From Rikenellaceae bacterium (GTDB lineage: Bacteria; Bacteroidota; Bacteroidia; Bacteroidales; UBA932): a stretch of 10,401 nt of DNA. The notes below the pieces were generated by a model. It saw nothing but the letters and a program-made list of their open reading frames with translations, had not been told where the DNA came from and ran no database searches. Below, in pieces: positions 1 through 7,800 of this stretch. Within the stretch, counting starts at the first letter, position 1; each line of letters starts with the position of its first letter. The stretch covers positions 1-10,401 of the forward strand of contig CAAGGO010000231.1 in the NCBI GenBank assembly GCA_900769385.1, in the 5' to 3' direction. The position numbers and the translations under genes are program-made.

Positions 1-657
1 ACAATCTCAAAACTGAGCGTGGAGATTGGTGAGCGCGTGGTTGGTACAACCCAGATGGCCGGAACAGAGATGCTGAGAATTGCAGACTTGAGCCGGATGG
101 AGGTACTTGTTGACGTAAACGAAATAGACATTATCCGCCTTGCCCCTAAAGATACAGCCACCATTGAGGTTGATGCATATCCCGGAAGAAAGTTCAAGGG
201 AATGGTAACACAGGTTGCCAACTCTTCAAAGAACTCCGGCACTGCAACAGCAGACCAGGTTACAAACTTTGAGGTTAAGGTAATTATCCTTCCTGAATCA
301 TACTCAGACCTGCTTGCCGGGAGCAATATCCCTTTCAGACCGGGAATGAGTGCGTCAGTTTCAATACAGACAAACAAAAAGGAGAATATCCTTATGGTTC
401 CACTGCAGGCCATCACCACCAGAAAAGGGCTTGCTGATTCCCTAAACACATCCTCAGAAATCCTTCAGCAGGTATTTGTATACAACCAGGAGGAAGGGAC
501 AGTGGATGTTGTATGTGTGGAAACCGGTATTCAGGATATGTCAAACATTGAAATAACAAAAGGACTGGACAAGGATCAGAAGATAGTCACAGCACCATAC
601 AGTGCAATCAGCAAAGACCTTAAAATTAGTTCAGCTGTAACTTTAACAGAAGAATAA
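1..657 (+). CDS. Efflux periplasmic adaptor subunit (HlyD/MacA-like), 3' part
   Basis: The reading frame is open from base 1 to the TAA at 655-657 (218 visible residues), so the gene begins outside the window; the GTG at 19 is an internal valine. The first residues (ISKLSVEIGERVVGT) look like the second half of a lipoyl/barrel-sandwich motif. The stretch from about residue 25 to 105, starting RIADLSRMEVLVDVNEIDI, looks like the adaptor beta-barrel, and the rest like a membrane-proximal domain with the usual FRPGMSASV motif. Adaptors of this family are anchored in the inner membrane, span the periplasm, and link an ABC (MacB-type) or RND pump to a TolC-like outer-membrane channel. The closest match from memory is the MacA-like group of Bacteroidales. 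The pump and channel genes are not in the window and would have to lie upstream, because tsaB follows after only 5 nt. Family assignment is firm; the transported substrate cannot be told. Confidence 0.88.
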   Translation, partial: TISKLSVEIGERVVGTTQMAGTEMLRIADLSRMEVLVDVNEIDIIRLAPKDTATIEVDAYPGRKFKGMVTQVANSSKNSGTATADQVTNFEVKVIILPESYSDLLAGSNIPFRPGMSASVSIQTNKKENILMVPLQAITTRKGLADSLNTSSEILQQVFVYNQEEGTVDVVCVETGIQDMSNIEITKGLDKDQKIVTAPYSAISKDLKISSAVTLTEE

Positions 658-662
658 TTGAT

Positions 663-1364
663 ATGGAAAAGAAATATATACTTCTATTGGAAACTGCAAC
701 AGACTCCTGCTCTGTTGCATTGGCAGAAAACAACACCATTGTTGCAGAAAAATACATTAACGAGCCAAAGGCACACGCCTCACTTTTGGCCAGATACATC
801 TGTGATATCCTGGAGGAGAACAAACTTACTATGGATGATTGCAGCGCAGTTGCAGTAAGCAAGGGCCCAGGATCGTATACCGGATTAAGAGTAGGTGTAT
901 CCTGCGCCAAAGGATTGTGCTACGGAGCATCAAAACCGCTCATTTCTGTATGCACCCTGGCCACCATTGCCCAGATGGCATTGGACAACAAACTCTACAC
1001 CGGAGAGAGTGATTTCCTTATTGTCCCGATGATTGATGCCCGCAGGATGGAGGTATACACTGCAAACTTCAACTCCAAAGGGGAGCAGCTTACCCCAGTG
1101 GAGGCAAAAATCCTTGATGAAACCAGCTATTCAGAGGAACTTGCAGCAGGTCCTGTATTGTTTACCGGCAACGGCGCAGAGAAATTCAAGGCACTTGTTG
1201 GAGATAATCCAAATGCATTCTTTGCGCCACAGGAGCCACACGCCGCAGGAATGAGGGTTATTGCAGCAAACAAGCTGGAGTCCGGCGAGTTTGAAGACAA
1301 CGCTTACTTTGAGCCTTTCTACCTCAAAGACTTTGTAGCCGGCAAACCAAAGAAACTATTGTAA
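663..1364 (+). CDS. tsaB: tRNA threonylcarbamoyladenosine biosynthesis protein TsaB
   Basis: This 233-residue protein has the family's normal length and opens with the ASKHA-type strand YILLLETATDSCSVAL (residues 5-20). KGPGSYTGLR at 67-76 is the TsaB signature that matches the ATPase-fold loop, and AHAS at 37-40 is also typical. TsaB (formerly YeaZ) has the fold of the Kae1/TsaD family but no catalytic metal site. It pairs with TsaD and TsaE to transfer the threonylcarbamoyl group onto A37 of tRNAs that read ANN codons, making t6A in the cytoplasm. The ATG at 663 is 5 nt after the adaptor stop, so the two genes are probably co-transcribed. No clear Shine-Dalgarno sequence is visible, as is usual in Bacteroidota. 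The gene ends at the terminator beginning at 1367. Confidence 0.95.
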   Translation: MEKKYILLLETATDSCSVALAENNTIVAEKYINEPKAHASLLARYICDILEENKLTMDDCSAVAVSKGPGSYTGLRVGVSCAKGLCYGASKPLISVCTLATIAQMALDNKLYTGESDFLIVPMIDARRMEVYTANFNSKGEQLTPVEAKILDETSYSEELAAGPVLFTGNGAEKFKALVGDNPNAFFAPQEPHAAGMRVIAANKLESGEFEDNAYFEPFYLKDFVAGKPKKLL

Positions 1365-1366
1365 AC

Positions 1367-1397
1367 AAAAAAAGCGGAGAAAAATCTCCGCTTTTTT
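1367..1397. terminator. Bidirectional rho-independent terminator
   Basis: A run of seven A (1367-1373), the arm GCGGAGA (1374-1380), the loop AAAA, the arm TCTCCGC (1385-1391) and six T (1392-1397) form a textbook symmetric intrinsic terminator. The G+C-rich 7-bp stem can be extended by A-T pairs. On the + strand it starts 2 nt after the tsaB stop. On the - strand it starts 16 nt after the stop of the lipoprotein gene (TAA at 1416-1414). It therefore serves both convergent transcription units. Confidence 0.93.
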
Positions 1398-1413
1398 CCA
1401 TATATCGCACTTA

Positions 1414-2568
1414 TTATCTCAATGCTTTCTTAACAGCCTCCTCAACTTTTGCCTTTGAGAAAAGGTCTTTGCTTGCCACAATCTCACCTTTCTTGTTGAA
1501 TACAAACATTGATGGGATTGCTGTTACATTGTAGCTTGCTACAGCTATTGATGCAGCACCTTTACCGTCACAAACACTGATCCAAGGAAGGTTCTGCTCT
1601 TTTACTGCAGTAGCCCAAGCTGTCTTGTCTGTATCAATGCTTACCTGATAGATCTCCAATCCTGCTGATTTGTATTTGTTATAGATTTCCATCAAGTCAT
1701 TGTTGAACATCTTCTGGTTAGGATCCGCAACTGTCCAGAACATCAGGATGAACGGTCTGCCTTCCAAAGATGACAACTGAACATCTTTTGCATTGATATC
1801 GGGAAGAGTAATGTTAGGGAATGATGTCTCATCTGCATTCTCTATTCTGTTTGCAAGAAGTTTCAAATCCTCTGCAGCCTTAATCTGCTCCTGCAATGAT
1901 TTTACATATACAGAGTTTGGATAAATTGTCTGCAAAGAATCGTGTACTCTCTGGAACATGAAGTGGTCATTCTCACCTCCAAAAATTGGAAGTCCGGGCA
2001 TAAGGGACTGGTACAAAGCCTGAATGTTTGCAAAAGCGTATGGGTTCTGCATTATGCTCTTAATCATATTCTGTTTGTACTTCACGTACAATTGGCTCAA
2101 CTGTGCATTAAGTTTGCCAGCTGCCTCCCTGTCACCAGCCTCCATTGCTTTTCCAAGCTCCGATGAAGTTGCCTCAAAAGCAGCAATTGCATTTACAAGC
2201 TCAGACTCATATTTCTGCATAAGTACAGACTCCTCCGAGCCCTCAATTGTTACATTTTTTCCAAGGGTATCTGCTGTAACCTTCACTTTGTCTCCACTTT
2301 TCAGTACAAGTGAAGCAAGACGTCTTCCGTTGTATGCAATATAGTAGAAGTTAGGTGTCTCCTCTGAAACTGCAAACTCACTCTTGAACATACCTTTGCT
2401 GTCTGTTCTTACGGTATCAACCAGCTTCATCTGGTTTACAGACAACTGGGCAACCATAACCATTTTGTTGTCTGCACCCTCAATGTGTGCATCTACAACC
2501 GCTGTATTGCTTTTTGAGCAAGAAGCTGCCATAAGGGCAGCCAAACCCATTACAAATAGTTTTTTCAT
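1414..2568 (-). CDS. Thioredoxin-fold lipoprotein without CxxC (DUF4369/TlpA-like)
   Basis: The 384-residue protein begins MKKLFVMGLAALMAASC, a short signal sequence with a lipobox-like site and Cys17 as the likely lipidated residue, so it should sit in the envelope. Residues about 22-115 resemble the DUF4369 beta-sandwich seen before thioredoxin domains in Bacteroidetes (VDAHIEGADNKMV, then KLVDTVRTDSKGMF). A helical linker covers about 115-245. Residues about 253-384 form a TlpA/AhpC-type thioredoxin fold: LSSLEGRPFILMFW at 266-279, QVSIDTDKTAW at 308-318, and the cis-proline site AIPSMFVFNKKGEIV at 350-364. Where family members have WCxxC this one has VADPNQK (280-286), with no cysteine. 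The only mature-region cysteine besides Cys17 is C333. A thiol-disulfide role is therefore unlikely; a binding or structural role is possible. The gene starts 1 nt after the HIT gene stop, so it is translationally linked, and it ends at the shared terminator. Confidence 0.85.
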   Translation of the reverse strand: MKKLFVMGLAALMAASCSKSNTAVVDAHIEGADNKMVMVAQLSVNQMKLVDTVRTDSKGMFKSEFAVSEETPNFYYIAYNGRRLASLVLKSGDKVKVTADTLGKNVTIEGSEESVLMQKYESELVNAIAAFEATSSELGKAMEAGDREAAGKLNAQLSQLYVKYKQNMIKSIMQNPYAFANIQALYQSLMPGLPIFGGENDHFMFQRVHDSLQTIYPNSVYVKSLQEQIKAAEDLKLLANRIENADETSFPNITLPDINAKDVQLSSLEGRPFILMFWTVADPNQKMFNNDLMEIYNKYKSAGLEIYQVSIDTDKTAWATAVKEQNLPWISVCDGKGAASIAVASYNVTAIPSMFVFNKKGEIVASKDLFSKAKVEEAVKKALR

Positions 2569-2569
2569 A

Positions 2570-2974
2570 TTATTCTAGTGTAGTAAATGCTTTGGAAATA
2601 CTTTCTGCAGTTGCCACAAACTCCTCTTTTGTTAGGGCAACTTTCTCCTTTCTGAAATCAAGGTCCTGCTCGCTCTGAAGAGGAACAAGGTGGATATGTG
2701 CGTGAGGAACCTCCATTCCCAATACAGCCACACCTACCCTCTTGCTTGGAACTGCAATGTCAATTGCCTTTGCAACCTTGTTTGCAAAGTTCCACAAACC
2801 TGTATAGGTCTCTGCAGGAAGATTGAAGATATAGTCCTCCTCAAGCTTTGGTATTACCAACGTATGACCTTTAGCCAAAGGATTTATATCAAGGAATGCA
2901 TAGTAGTTCTCATCCTCCGCAACTTTGTACGAAGGTATCTCACCGTTTACAATTCTGGTAAAAATTGAAGCCAT
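2570..2974 (-). CDS. HIT-family nucleotide hydrolase/transferase
   Basis: Taken from the ATG at 2974, the protein has 134 residues and starts MASIFTRIVNGEIPSYKVAED, the usual N-terminus of bacterial HIT (Hint-like) proteins. DINPLAKGHTLVIPK at 29-43 is the conserved nucleotide-binding strand. VPHAHIHLVPL at 89-99 is the histidine triad, with H91, H93 and H95; H93 is the expected nucleophile. Family members hydrolyse AMP linked to amines or other small leaving groups; the physiological substrate here is unknown. The frame opens further upstream at a TTG (2980), but that lies directly against the greA stop and would add only MV. The ATG fits family alignments and leaves 6 nt after greA. The tight greA-HIT-lipoprotein spacing indicates one operon; greA followed by HIT is a recurring order in Bacteroidales. 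Confidence 0.93.
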   Translation of the reverse strand: MASIFTRIVNGEIPSYKVAEDENYYAFLDINPLAKGHTLVIPKLEEDYIFNLPAETYTGLWNFANKVAKAIDIAVPSKRVGVAVLGMEVPHAHIHLVPLQSEQDLDFRKEKVALTKEEFVATAESISKAFTTLE

Positions 2975-2980
2975 AACCAA

Positions 2981-3457
2981 TTAGATTGAAATGTCAACAA
3001 TCTCAAATTTAAGGATACCGCTAGGAACGCTAACCTCAACAACATCCCCTTTTTTCTTCCCGATAAGTGCTTTGCCTATTGGTGTCTGCGCAGCCAATTT
3101 GCCCTCCTTAAGGTTAGCCTCGCTCTCGCCTACAATGGTGTACTCCATAAGGGCACCGTTTGCAAGGTTCTTGATCTTAACCTTATTCAGCAACTGTACC
3201 TGATCTGTATTGATTTTGGACTCATCAATTACACGCGCATTTGCAATGATATCCTGCAACTGTGAAATCTTCAACTCCAACAATCCCTGAGCCTCTCTTG
3301 CAGCATCATACTCTGCATTCTCAGACAAATCTCCTTTATCCCTAGCCTCCGCAATGGCTTTTGAAATTGCAGGTCTCTCAACCGAAATCATGTGGGCCAA
3401 CTCAGCCTTTACTTTCTCAAGACCCTCTTCTGTAAAATAATGTACCTTACCTGACAT
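2981..3457 (-). CDS. greA: Transcription elongation factor GreA
   Basis: From the ATG at 3457 the product has 158 residues (MSGKVHYFTEEGLEKVK...), the normal GreA length. The N-terminal coiled coil covers about residues 9-80 and carries ARDKGDLSENAEYDAAREAQG (38-58). D43 and E46 at its tip match the pair that enters the RNA polymerase secondary channel and holds the second Mg2+ for transcript cleavage. The C-terminal FKBP-like domain (about 85-158) contains YTIVGESEANLKEGK and TPIGKALIGKKKGD. GreA rescues backtracked RNA polymerase. A second ATG lies two codons upstream (3463) and could also be used. The frame stays open to 3514, but that extension runs over the leader hairpin and promoter box and has no family counterpart. 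The gene is the first of a greA-HIT-lipoprotein operon. Confidence 0.95.
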   Translation of the reverse strand: MSGKVHYFTEEGLEKVKAELAHMISVERPAISKAIAEARDKGDLSENAEYDAAREAQGLLELKISQLQDIIANARVIDESKINTDQVQLLNKVKIKNLANGALMEYTIVGESEANLKEGKLAAQTPIGKALIGKKKGDVVEVSVPSGILKFEIVDISI

Positions 3458-3463
3458 AATCAT

Positions 3464-3505
3464 ATAAAAATTAAAAAGAATCCCGATGTGTTCGGGACCC
3501 TTCTT
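3464..3505 (-). terminator. Terminator-like hairpin in the greA leader (possible attenuator)
   Basis: On the - strand, TCCCGA (3497-3492), the loop ACACA and TCGGGA (3486-3481) form a perfect 6-bp core. The stem extends to 14 bp (3505-3492 with 3486-3473) if three G.U pairs are allowed. The 3' arm and its tail are T-rich (TTCTTTTTAATTTTTAT, 3480-3464). This is the form of an intrinsic terminator. It begins 36 nt after the stop of the upstream membrane-protein gene and ends just before the greA start codons. Either it terminates the ribF transcript or, given the promoter box upstream of it, it lies inside the greA leader and acts as an attenuator. Confidence 0.6.
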
Positions 3506-3511
3506 TCTTTG

Positions 3512-3519
3512 CAAAGATA
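3512..3519 (-). promoter_or_regulatory. Candidate greA promoter -7 box (TATCTTTG)
   Basis: The - strand octamer TATCTTTG matches the Bacteroidota primary-sigma -7 consensus TAnnTTTG exactly. It sits in the 77-nt gap upstream of greA with A/T-rich sequence around it. No convincing TTTG -33 element appears 19-21 nt upstream, where the end of the previous gene begins. If used, transcription would start near 3505 and give a leader of about 45 nt containing the hairpin. Confidence 0.4.
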
Positions 3520-3541
3520 TAAAATAAAAATCTAATTTACA

Positions 3542-3991
3542 CTAATATTCCTTAAACTTTGGCTTAAGGATTTCAGCAAGGATCATCATATCCTTAGGGT
3601 TCTCCTTCAACCTCTGTTTTACACCTTTCTCCTGCTGTTCTTTCTCCTGCGCCACAGTGCTTTCCGGCTCCTGCCCAATCTCCGTTACAGATGCCCCTTC
3701 AACAAAGGATGCCGCATCCGGGAGCTTGTCAATCACCTCTTCCTCCACTGTAGTACATTCCGCCTTCTCTACTGGAAAGACATCGGGAAAGGATTTATCC
3801 TCCTGAATATCCAAAATTTCAGGAATGTCATCACTCTCAAAGGATTCCTCATCGGGAAGAAATTCTTCTTCTATGCGCAGTTCCCCTTTTCCCTTTTTTT
3901 TCCTCTTCTCCATTATTGAAGTTATTACAGGGATAAAAAAGGTAAGCAGGGCCATCAGCAAACCCAACAAATCAGAATCCAAAGTGAACAT
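3542..3991 (-). CDS. Small single-pass membrane protein, unknown function
   Basis: I do not recognise a named family. The 149-residue product has one hydrophobic segment at about residues 8-27 (LLGLLMALLTFFIPVITSIM), followed at once by a basic patch (KRKKKGKG, 29-36). This predicts an inner-membrane anchor with the rest in the cytoplasm. Residues about 38-120 are strongly acidic and low in complexity, probably disordered. The C-terminal segment RLKENPKDMMILAEILKPKF (127-146) looks like a folded or binding tail; similar short tails on Bacteroidales proteins are something I recall but cannot verify. The start codon overlaps the ribF stop as TAATG (1 nt shared), so translation is likely coupled to ribF. 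The gene ends 36 nt before the hairpin in the greA leader. Confidence 0.75.
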   Translation of the reverse strand: MFTLDSDLLGLLMALLTFFIPVITSIMEKRKKKGKGELRIEEEFLPDEESFESDDIPEILDIQEDKSFPDVFPVEKAECTTVEEEVIDKLPDAASFVEGASVTEIGQEPESTVAQEKEQQEKGVKQRLKENPKDMMILAEILKPKFKEY

Positions 3992-4899
3992 TATCTGAGT
4001 CTTTTAACAATTTTGTCCTTCAAAAGGTTCAATGCAAATTCCTTGTCTTTCTCCAATTGCCCCTTCAAGGCATCCAAAGATGGGAATTTCTGTTCCGGCC
4101 TTATGTTTCCAACAAACTCCAGTTTGATGTCAAGGCCGTATATATCCTCATTGAAATCAAGTATATGAGTCTCAATTGTCCTCTCATTGCTCTCACCAAC
4201 GGTTGGCCTGGTGCCTATATTGCATATTCCAATATAAACTTTTCCAAGAACCTCCACGTATACACTGTAAACGCCGTCAGCAGGGATGAGCTTGAGCGGC
4301 TCATAAAGCTTCATATTGGCAGTTGGGAAACCTATAGTACGCCCCACTTTCTGACCTGACACCACAACTCCCTTTAGGCCATACCTGTACCCAAGGAAAT
4401 CATTGGCACGCCCAATGTCACCGGCCTGAAGCAGATTGCGGATCTTGGTAGAGCTTATTATGTTGCTGCCCTGCACAAACTCGCTCACCTTAATGATCTT
4501 TATCCCCACCTCTTCAGCTATGGCCATCATCTCCTCGTGAGACACTTTATCGTGTCCGAAACGGTGGTCATATCCAATGATAAGGGTAGATACCCCATAT
4601 TTGTCCTTAAGATAATCTTTAAGGAATTCTCTTGTTGTATTGCGGCTGAACTCCTTGCAGAAAGGGATGGTTATGAACTTGTTCACACCTACACTTTTCA
4701 CAAGGGCCTTCTTCTCCTCAAGGGAGGTAAGCAGCCGCAGGCTATAAGCCTGCTGCTGCAAAACATTCCTCGGGTGTGGCCAGAAAGTTATGACCGCACT
4801 TTTCTTCCCCTCCTGTGCAGCCATATCGCACAAAAGGGAAAGAACTTTTTTGTGTCCTTTATGTACTCCGTCAAAGAAACCTGTTGCTGCTACAACCAT
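3991..4899 (-). CDS. ribF: Bifunctional riboflavin kinase/FAD synthetase
   Basis: The 302-residue protein makes FMN from riboflavin and then FAD from FMN, using ATP, in the cytoplasm. The N-terminal FAD synthetase (nucleotidyltransferase) domain carries GFFDGVHKGH (7-16, the HxGH-type ATP site), FWPHPR (39-44), GYDHRFG (109-115) and ISSTKIR (148-154). The C-terminal riboflavin kinase domain carries GRTIGFPTAN (186-195, with the PTAN motif), NIGTRPTVG (227-235) and ETHILDF (243-249), where E243 is the likely catalytic glutamate. The start is forced: an in-frame TGA lies at 4911-4909 and the ATG at 4899 is the only start before the HxGH motif. This leaves an N-terminus about ten residues shorter than in many RibF proteins. 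The gene overlaps the end of the glycogen synthase/phosphorylase gene by 10 nt and shares 1 nt with the next gene, so it is deep inside an operon. Confidence 0.96.
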   Translation of the reverse strand: MVVAATGFFDGVHKGHKKVLSLLCDMAAQEGKKSAVITFWPHPRNVLQQQAYSLRLLTSLEEKKALVKSVGVNKFITIPFCKEFSRNTTREFLKDYLKDKYGVSTLIIGYDHRFGHDKVSHEEMMAIAEEVGIKIIKVSEFVQGSNIISSTKIRNLLQAGDIGRANDFLGYRYGLKGVVVSGQKVGRTIGFPTANMKLYEPLKLIPADGVYSVYVEVLGKVYIGICNIGTRPTVGESNERTIETHILDFNEDIYGLDIKLEFVGNIRPEQKFPSLDALKGQLEKDKEFALNLLKDKIVKRLR

Positions 4900-7800
4900 T
4901 TTACCAACTCAAAATCCTGTCTGTGAGGAAGCTGTTTGTTTTTAGCATACATTCTCAATGCTGCGTGGTAAGCACCGGTCTTGTCCGGAACAATCTTGCA
5001 TTTGTAAGTTGCAACGCCATCCTTGCTCTCCTTAACCTTGTACTCAAAGATCTCCTTGATGCACAATTTGCCTTTCTTGTTAGGCTCTGCAAGAACAAGC
5101 TCAATACCAAGATCCTGTGGATCAATCTCACCTACTGAAAGGACAAGCTCTGCATTGTACTCATTGTTCAACAACAATGCTCCCGACAAATTGTCAACAT
5201 TTGAAGAAGAAATTACCTCAATCATAGGCCACTCTCTTCTCATTTTCTTCTTCCACTCAGCAATATCCTTGGCCATAGCATACTCTTTTGCCACAATCTT
5301 TGACGCTCTCTTGGCCAATGGCAAGTAATATTTGTTGATGTAATCCTCCATCATTCTGTTTGTAGTGAAGTTGCATGCAACGTTTGCCACACAGTTCTTG
5401 ATTGTCTCAATCCAAGGAGATGAGATACCCTTCTCATTCTTGTCATAGTACATTGGAGCAATCTCTCCCTCAATGATATTGTAGATGGTAGCTGCATCCA
5501 ACTCATCCTGGAAGCCCTGGTTGTCGTATGATCTCTCCATAGGAAGCATCCAGCCGGCACCCTCCTTGTAACCTTCAACCCACCATCCGTCAAGAACTGA
5601 GAAGTGCATTACACCGTTCATTACAGCTTTCTCTCCAGATGTACCTGAAGCCTCAAGTGGACGTGTAGGAGTGTTCATCCAGATATCTACACCCTGGACA
5701 AGGTGTTTTGCAATGGTAATATCATAGTTAGGAACAAATACAATCTTACCAATGAACTGAGGCATTTTTGAAACCTCAACAATGTGTTTGATCAAATCCT
5801 GACCAGGTTTGTCAGCAGGGTGTGCTTTACCTGCAAACAGGAACTGTACAGGGTGCTCAGGGTTGTTCACAATCTCGTTAAGTCTTTCCAAGTTTCTGAA
5901 CAAAAGGTGAGCTCTCTTATATGTTGCAAAACGTCTTGCAAAACCAATTGTAAGGACATCATCCCTCAAAGTCTCCTTAATCTTCACAATCTGAGCTGGA
6001 GAATAGTGGTTTGCAGCTGCAGGGTTTGAGATAACCTCCTTAACTTTTGCAATAAGTTTTGATTTAAGTGCTGTTCTGATACCCCAGATGGTCTCATCAG
6101 CAACTTTTCTGATGCCGTTGAAACAGCTTCTGTCATAGTGGTGAGTCTTGAACTCCTCGCCAAATACCTCAGCGTGAACCTCTTTCCACTCTGGAGCTGT
6201 CCAAGTTGGGTAGTGTACACCGTTTGTAACATAGCTTACGTGAAGTTCCTCCGGAAGATATCCTGGCCACAAGTTGCCAAGGATATCCTGGCTTACTTTA
6301 CCGTGCAACCAGCTTACACCGTTAACCTCCTGGCTCAAGTTTGCAGCAAGGTTACTCATTGAGAATTTCTCACCCTGGTTATACGGATCAATCTTACCTA
6401 GAGCCATTAGGGCTGTCCAGTCTATATTAAGTCTTGCAGGGTAGTGTGAGATATATGTTCTAAGCATATCCTCAGGGAATGCATCGTGACCTGCAGCAAC
6501 CGGTGTATGGGTAGTATATAGAGAAGATGCTCTTACAACCTCCAAAGCCTCATCAAATGAAAGTCCCTTGTTCTGAACATACTCTCTCAATCTCTCAAGA
6601 CCAATAAATGCAGCGTGACCCTCATTGCAATGGTAAACCTCAGAATCAATTCCCAAAGCTCTCAAAGCTCTGATACCGCCAATACCCAATAGAAGCTCCT
6701 GTTTCAAACGGTTCTCCCAATCACCGCCGTATAGCTGGTGAGTAACGCATCTGTCCTCAGGAAGGTTCTGGTCAATGTCTGAATCCAAAAGGTAAAGGTC
6801 AATTCTACCTACAGCTACTTTCCATACTCTTGCATAGATGTTTCTTCCAGGGAATGCAACTGAAATTGTTACCCAGTTGTTGTCTGCATCCATTACCGGA
6901 GTTGCAGGAGTTTTTGTGAAGTCCTGTGGATCGTAGTTTGCAACCTGCTCACCCTGAGCTGAAAGCTGCTGGGTAAAGTATCCGTATTTGTATAGGAAAC
7001 CAACAGCGTTCATATTTACGTTCATATCACTTGCCTCTTTCAAATAGTCACCTGCAAGGATACCCAAACCGCCTGAATAGATCTTAAGTGAAGTGTCAAG
7101 ACCGTACTCCATACAGAAATATGAGATCTGAGGAGTGGTTGGTTTTGACTTGCAATCCATATATTTCTTGAAGTTCTTGTAAACTGCATCAAGTTTTGCA
7201 AGGAAAGCCTCGTCAGATGCAAGCTCCTTGTATCTCTTAAGGTCAACCATATCAAGCATTGCAATAGGGTTACCGTTAGCAATCTGCCACAACTCCTCGT
7301 CTACCATCTTGAACAGCTCAATTGCGTCCTGGTTCCAGCACCACCACAAGTTCTTTGAGATGGTATCAAGGTGTTTCAATTTTGTTGGAAGGTCTTTGTT
7401 AATCAAAAGTGTTCTCCACTCTGGAGAATTTGCTTTAAATCTATGATAAGTCATTTCTTGTGATTCTTTAAACTCCGGAAAAGCACCGTTCCTCTCCACT
7501 ACTTTGTCAAGTGCAGAAGAATATGCCTCCAAATAATATTTAACATTGTTTTCCCAAAGGGCAATATTTGAAACCTCTTTTGCATTCATTCTGTATGCAT
7601 TGCGTTCATCATCACCCAAAGCTGCAACTGCAAGTACCCTTGCAATCACACCTTCAACTATAGCGTCATAATTTGAGTCATTTCTCTCAATAACCTCAAT
7701 GCCAGGATGAGCACCCTTGTAGTAATCCTTTACCCATAGGCCAAATCCCGCCAAAGTGGTTGTAACGGTTGGAACCCTGAAAGCAAGGGACTCCAGTGGA

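Noticed and set aside
19..21. GTG as the start of the efflux adaptor gene
   Set aside because: The frame is open from base 1 and the residues before it (TISKLS) fit the lipoyl-motif region of the family, so the gene is simply cut by the window.
626..910. 94-codon - strand open frame over the adaptor/tsaB junction
   Set aside because: It is antisense to the conserved tsaB N-terminus, including the KGPGSYTGLR region, and shows no domain.
1942..2344. Overlapping + strand open frames (74 and 106 codons) opposite the lipoprotein gene
   Set aside because: They are antisense shadows of a coherent lipoprotein reading frame, with no recognisable motif.
2975..2980. TTG start for the HIT protein adding two residues
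   Set aside because: The ATG at 2974 gives the canonical MASIF start; the TTG directly abuts the greA stop and adds nothing conserved.
3458..3514. Extended greA N-terminus (19 extra residues, MQRKKGPEHIG...)
   Set aside because: It has no GreA counterpart and runs through the leader hairpin and the TATCTTTG box.
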